Below the pieces are notes generated by a model. That model made no database searches. It worked only from the letters and a program-made list of their open reading frames with translations, and was not told where the DNA came from. Below, piece by piece: positions 22,400 to 24,567 of a stretch of DNA of 24,567 nt. The DNA comes from a virus, in the IMG/VR virus record IMGVR_UViG_3300031886_000039, positions 1 to 24,567 of that record. One strand, 5' to 3'. The translations under genes were made by a program, and so were the position numbers. Position 1 is the stretch's first letter; each line of letters begins with the position of its first letter.

Positions 22400-24567
22400 A
22401 TGCCAATAGTAGCATCAACACATATATCGGCTTCCGATAATTTTCAATTAGGTGATAGCGCTGATGATAAGCACGTATTACATGGTCATCTTAGCGGCTC
22501 ATATACTTCAACTGGTTCATTTGGTAGAATCAATGTAGCAGGCACTACTAATATTGGTGGTCCTATATATGTTACAGACAATAAACAAATTTATTTGGGA
22601 ACTGATGAAGATTTCTCTTTATACCATAATGGTTCTCACGCATATCTAAATAATACTACAGGTAACATTTATTATAGAAATGATGTAGCTGGTGCTAGTC
22701 ATATATTTATGACAAAATACGGCGGTGGTTCATTAACATCTGTTTTTGAAGTTACTGATGGTGGTGCAATATTAAATCAGGGCAACTTAACAGTAGCTAA
22801 TGATATAATAATTGATGACGGTGGCTCACTAAAAGAAGCTGGTGGAACAGCAGCTTTTACATTTGATGCTTCTGGTAATGTTACAAAAATAGGTCAAGAC
22901 TCACCAAGTTCAGGACAATTTCTAAAATGGGATGGATCAAAGGCTGTTTGGGATGCTGCTAGTGGTGGTGGAGGTGCAATATCAGCATTAAATAATGCAA
23001 CTGCTAATGAATTGGTAACTGTAGGTGCTACAACGACAGAATTGGATGCTGAAGCTAATTTAGTATTTGATGGTACAAAATTAGGTATAAATACTACATC
23101 ACCAACATCTCCCCTACACGTTGAAAAAGGAAATATAGATGCCGCGAGTGTATCTAGTTTCATAAATCTTTCAGGTTTCACTTACTCAAAGAATTTTAAT
23201 GTTCAGGGTGAGGGAAATCTCCAAAACTTTAGAGACGTTTATTTTAGTCCAGATGGAAAACGTATGTTTGGTCTTAGTTCAAGCTGGGACCTTAATTCAT
23301 ATTACTTATCTGGATCTTGGGATATAGACAGTGCTGTAATGTATAATTCTGTTCTGCCATTTGGTTCCAACGCAGGTTCGCCGTATGAGTATCCAAATGG
23401 ATTTACATTTTCTTCTGATGGAATGAATATGTATTCAGTTGGAGCACAGTATGATACAATCATTTGGATAAAATTAACTCAACCGTGGGTATTTGATAAA
23501 GGTACACAAGGCTATGGAACAGAATATACTGCAGCTGGTACTTTTAGTATTGCTACACAAGAAACAGATGCTACTGGCATAGATATATCACCAGATGGCA
23601 CAAATATTTACATTGTAGGCAAATCAGGTGACGACGTTAGTCAATATAAATTATCCACACCATACGACATTACGACTGCTGCATATTTACAAAATTTTAG
23701 TATCAGTTCTCAAGAGGCAAATGTAGAGGGAATAAGATTTAAGCCTTCAGGTGATCAATTTTATATTGTTGGCTCTTCTGGTGATGAAGTCAATGTTTAT
23801 AATTTAACAACTAATTGGGATATATCAACAGCTACAGCACATCATACTATAGATGTGTCTGGTCAAGATACTGATCCAAATGGTTTATATGTTTCCCATG
23901 ATGGTAAGAATTTGTATATCGCCGGCGATGCTGGAAATACTGTTGATCAATGGGTAACAAATCTTTCAGGATCTTTAGCACCAGAGACTTATCATACTGG
24001 CGTTAATAGATTTTATGGCACATTCCAATCAATAGGTGATAGTAGCTTTGATGGAAAAATTGATTTTAGACCAAACTCAGAGGTTTTAATTTCATCAAGT
24101 TCTTTAAAATTAGATGGTGGAGGTGCAAAATTATCGTCCATTTATTCTAATAATATTTCAGATATGTCAGCAAGTTTTGTTAGAGAAATTTCTGTAGGAT
24201 CTGCAACACCATCAAATCTACAAAATAACAGGGGAATCTTTTTCAGCCCTGATGGTAGACGTATGTACCTAACTGATTTAAGTAATGATCCAGAACAATG
24301 GGCATTATCTACTCCTTGGGATATATCTACAGGAATAAGACAAGGTGAAGTAAGTAACCTTGCTAGTACTAGTTATTCTTCTTATGTTGCATTTAGTGAT
24401 GATGGCTTGACAATGTTTGCATTTTCTACTCATAATTCTTCAAAAATAGTAGAACAATTATCTTTAACTAAACCATGGGATATATTACATACAGCACCAA
24501 GCAATGTAAAACAATATACGCTAGAAGGATTACCAAGTGACGGAGCAGACGGTGGTTTTTGGTTCGG
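22400..24567 (+). CDS. Large adhesin with SPDG-type propeller repeats, 3' end outside window
   Basis: The frame is open from the ATG at 22400 (SD AGAGGA, 8 bases upstream) to the window edge, at least 722 residues. The N-terminus MPIVASTHISASDNFQLGDS combines the anchor type of the 19850 protein with the DSADDKH part of the shared module, then SGSYTSTGSFGRINVAGTTN. A fibre segment follows (TDNKQIYLGTDEDFSLYHNG), then GQDSPSSGQFLKWDGSKAVW. From about base 23210 come beta-propeller-like repeats of form (F/I)-S-P-D-G-x-x-(M/I)-(Y/F)...L-S-T-P-W-D-I. SPDG-like turns are near 23246, 23410, 23588, 23743 and 23893, then, after a roughly 95-residue fibre spacer, near 24248 and 24398. So one propeller and the beginning of a second are visible. 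Probable receptor-binding adhesin. Confidence 0.87.
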   Translation, partial: MPIVASTHISASDNFQLGDSADDKHVLHGHLSGSYTSTGSFGRINVAGTTNIGGPIYVTDNKQIYLGTDEDFSLYHNGSHAYLNNTTGNIYYRNDVAGASHIFMTKYGGGSLTSVFEVTDGGAILNQGNLTVANDIIIDDGGSLKEAGGTAAFTFDASGNVTKIGQDSPSSGQFLKWDGSKAVWDAASGGGGAISALNNATANELVTVGATTTELDAEANLVFDGTKLGINTTSPTSPLHVEKGNIDAASVSSFINLSGFTYSKNFNVQGEGNLQNFRDVYFSPDGKRMFGLSSSWDLNSYYLSGSWDIDSAVMYNSVLPFGSNAGSPYEYPNGFTFSSDGMNMYSVGAQYDTIIWIKLTQPWVFDKGTQGYGTEYTAAGTFSIATQETDATGIDISPDGTNIYIVGKSGDDVSQYKLSTPYDITTAAYLQNFSISSQEANVEGIRFKPSGDQFYIVGSSGDEVNVYNLTTNWDISTATAHHTIDVSGQDTDPNGLYVSHDGKNLYIAGDAGNTVDQWVTNLSGSLAPETYHTGVNRFYGTFQSIGDSSFDGKIDFRPNSEVLISSSSLKLDGGGAKLSSIYSNNISDMSASFVREISVGSATPSNLQNNRGIFFSPDGRRMYLTDLSNDPEQWALSTPWDISTGIRQGEVSNLASTSYSSYVAFSDDGLTMFAFSTHNSSKIVEQLSLTKPWDILHTAPSNVKQYTLEGLPSDGADGGFWF

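Noticed and set aside
22894-23181. 95-codon minus-strand frame
   Set aside because: It lies inside the long 22400 adhesin frame, which is supported by an SD, motifs and repeats.

Overview
The window is a piece of the late (virion) region of a T4-like contractile-tailed phage. Every credible gene lies on the + strand, spacing is tight, and most starts have a purine-rich Shine-Dalgarno (SD) site (AGGAG, AGAGGA, GGAGA). Base composition is AT-rich. The protein families (gp17, gp20, gp21, gp22, gp23, gp13, gp14, gp15) and the many repeat-built adhesins fit a marine T4-like or 'far T4' myovirus, perhaps an uncultured one. The host cannot be named. Heavy SD use argues against Bacteroidota, and the phage-encoded bS21 looks proteobacterial.

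Layout. 1-8464 is the packaging and head module: large terminase gp17 (5' end outside the window), portal gp20, two uncharacterised proteins, prohead protease gp21, another uncharacterised protein, ribosomal protein bS21, acidic core scaffold gp22 and major capsid gp23. A strong rho-independent terminator closes this block at about 8491-8517. 8590-12302 is the neck and tail-completion module: gp13-like, gp14-like, and two tandem gp15-like tail terminators. The second gp15 copy is fused to a Gly-rich linker and a fibre-type domain. 12393-24567 is an adhesin region: six fibre-like proteins (150, 598, 172, 888, 828 and at least 722 aa) alternating with small uncharacterised proteins (73, 107, 266 and 91 aa). 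The last fibre gene runs off the window.

How it works together. gp20, gp22 and gp23 build the prohead, gp21 matures it, gp17 fills it through the portal, gp13/gp14 close the neck, and gp15 caps the tail. The adhesins reuse a few modules: two kinds of N-terminus, a roughly 37-residue module also found in the gp15 fusion, a shared C-terminal domain, 10-residue rods and two kinds of beta-propeller repeat. This looks like a family grown by duplication and shuffling.

Most notable: (i) the duplicated gp15 whose second copy carries a fibre module; (ii) bS21 between gp21 and gp22; (iii) the octamer TATTTATA recurring in intergenic gaps, a candidate late-promoter element; (iv) structured leaders ahead of gp22 and the 12393 gene; (v) a gene order unlike T4, with gp17 abutting gp20 and gp13-14-15 placed after gp23. 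No tRNA, CRISPR, integrase, transposase or RNA polymerase gene was seen. No gap between genes exceeds about 130 bases.
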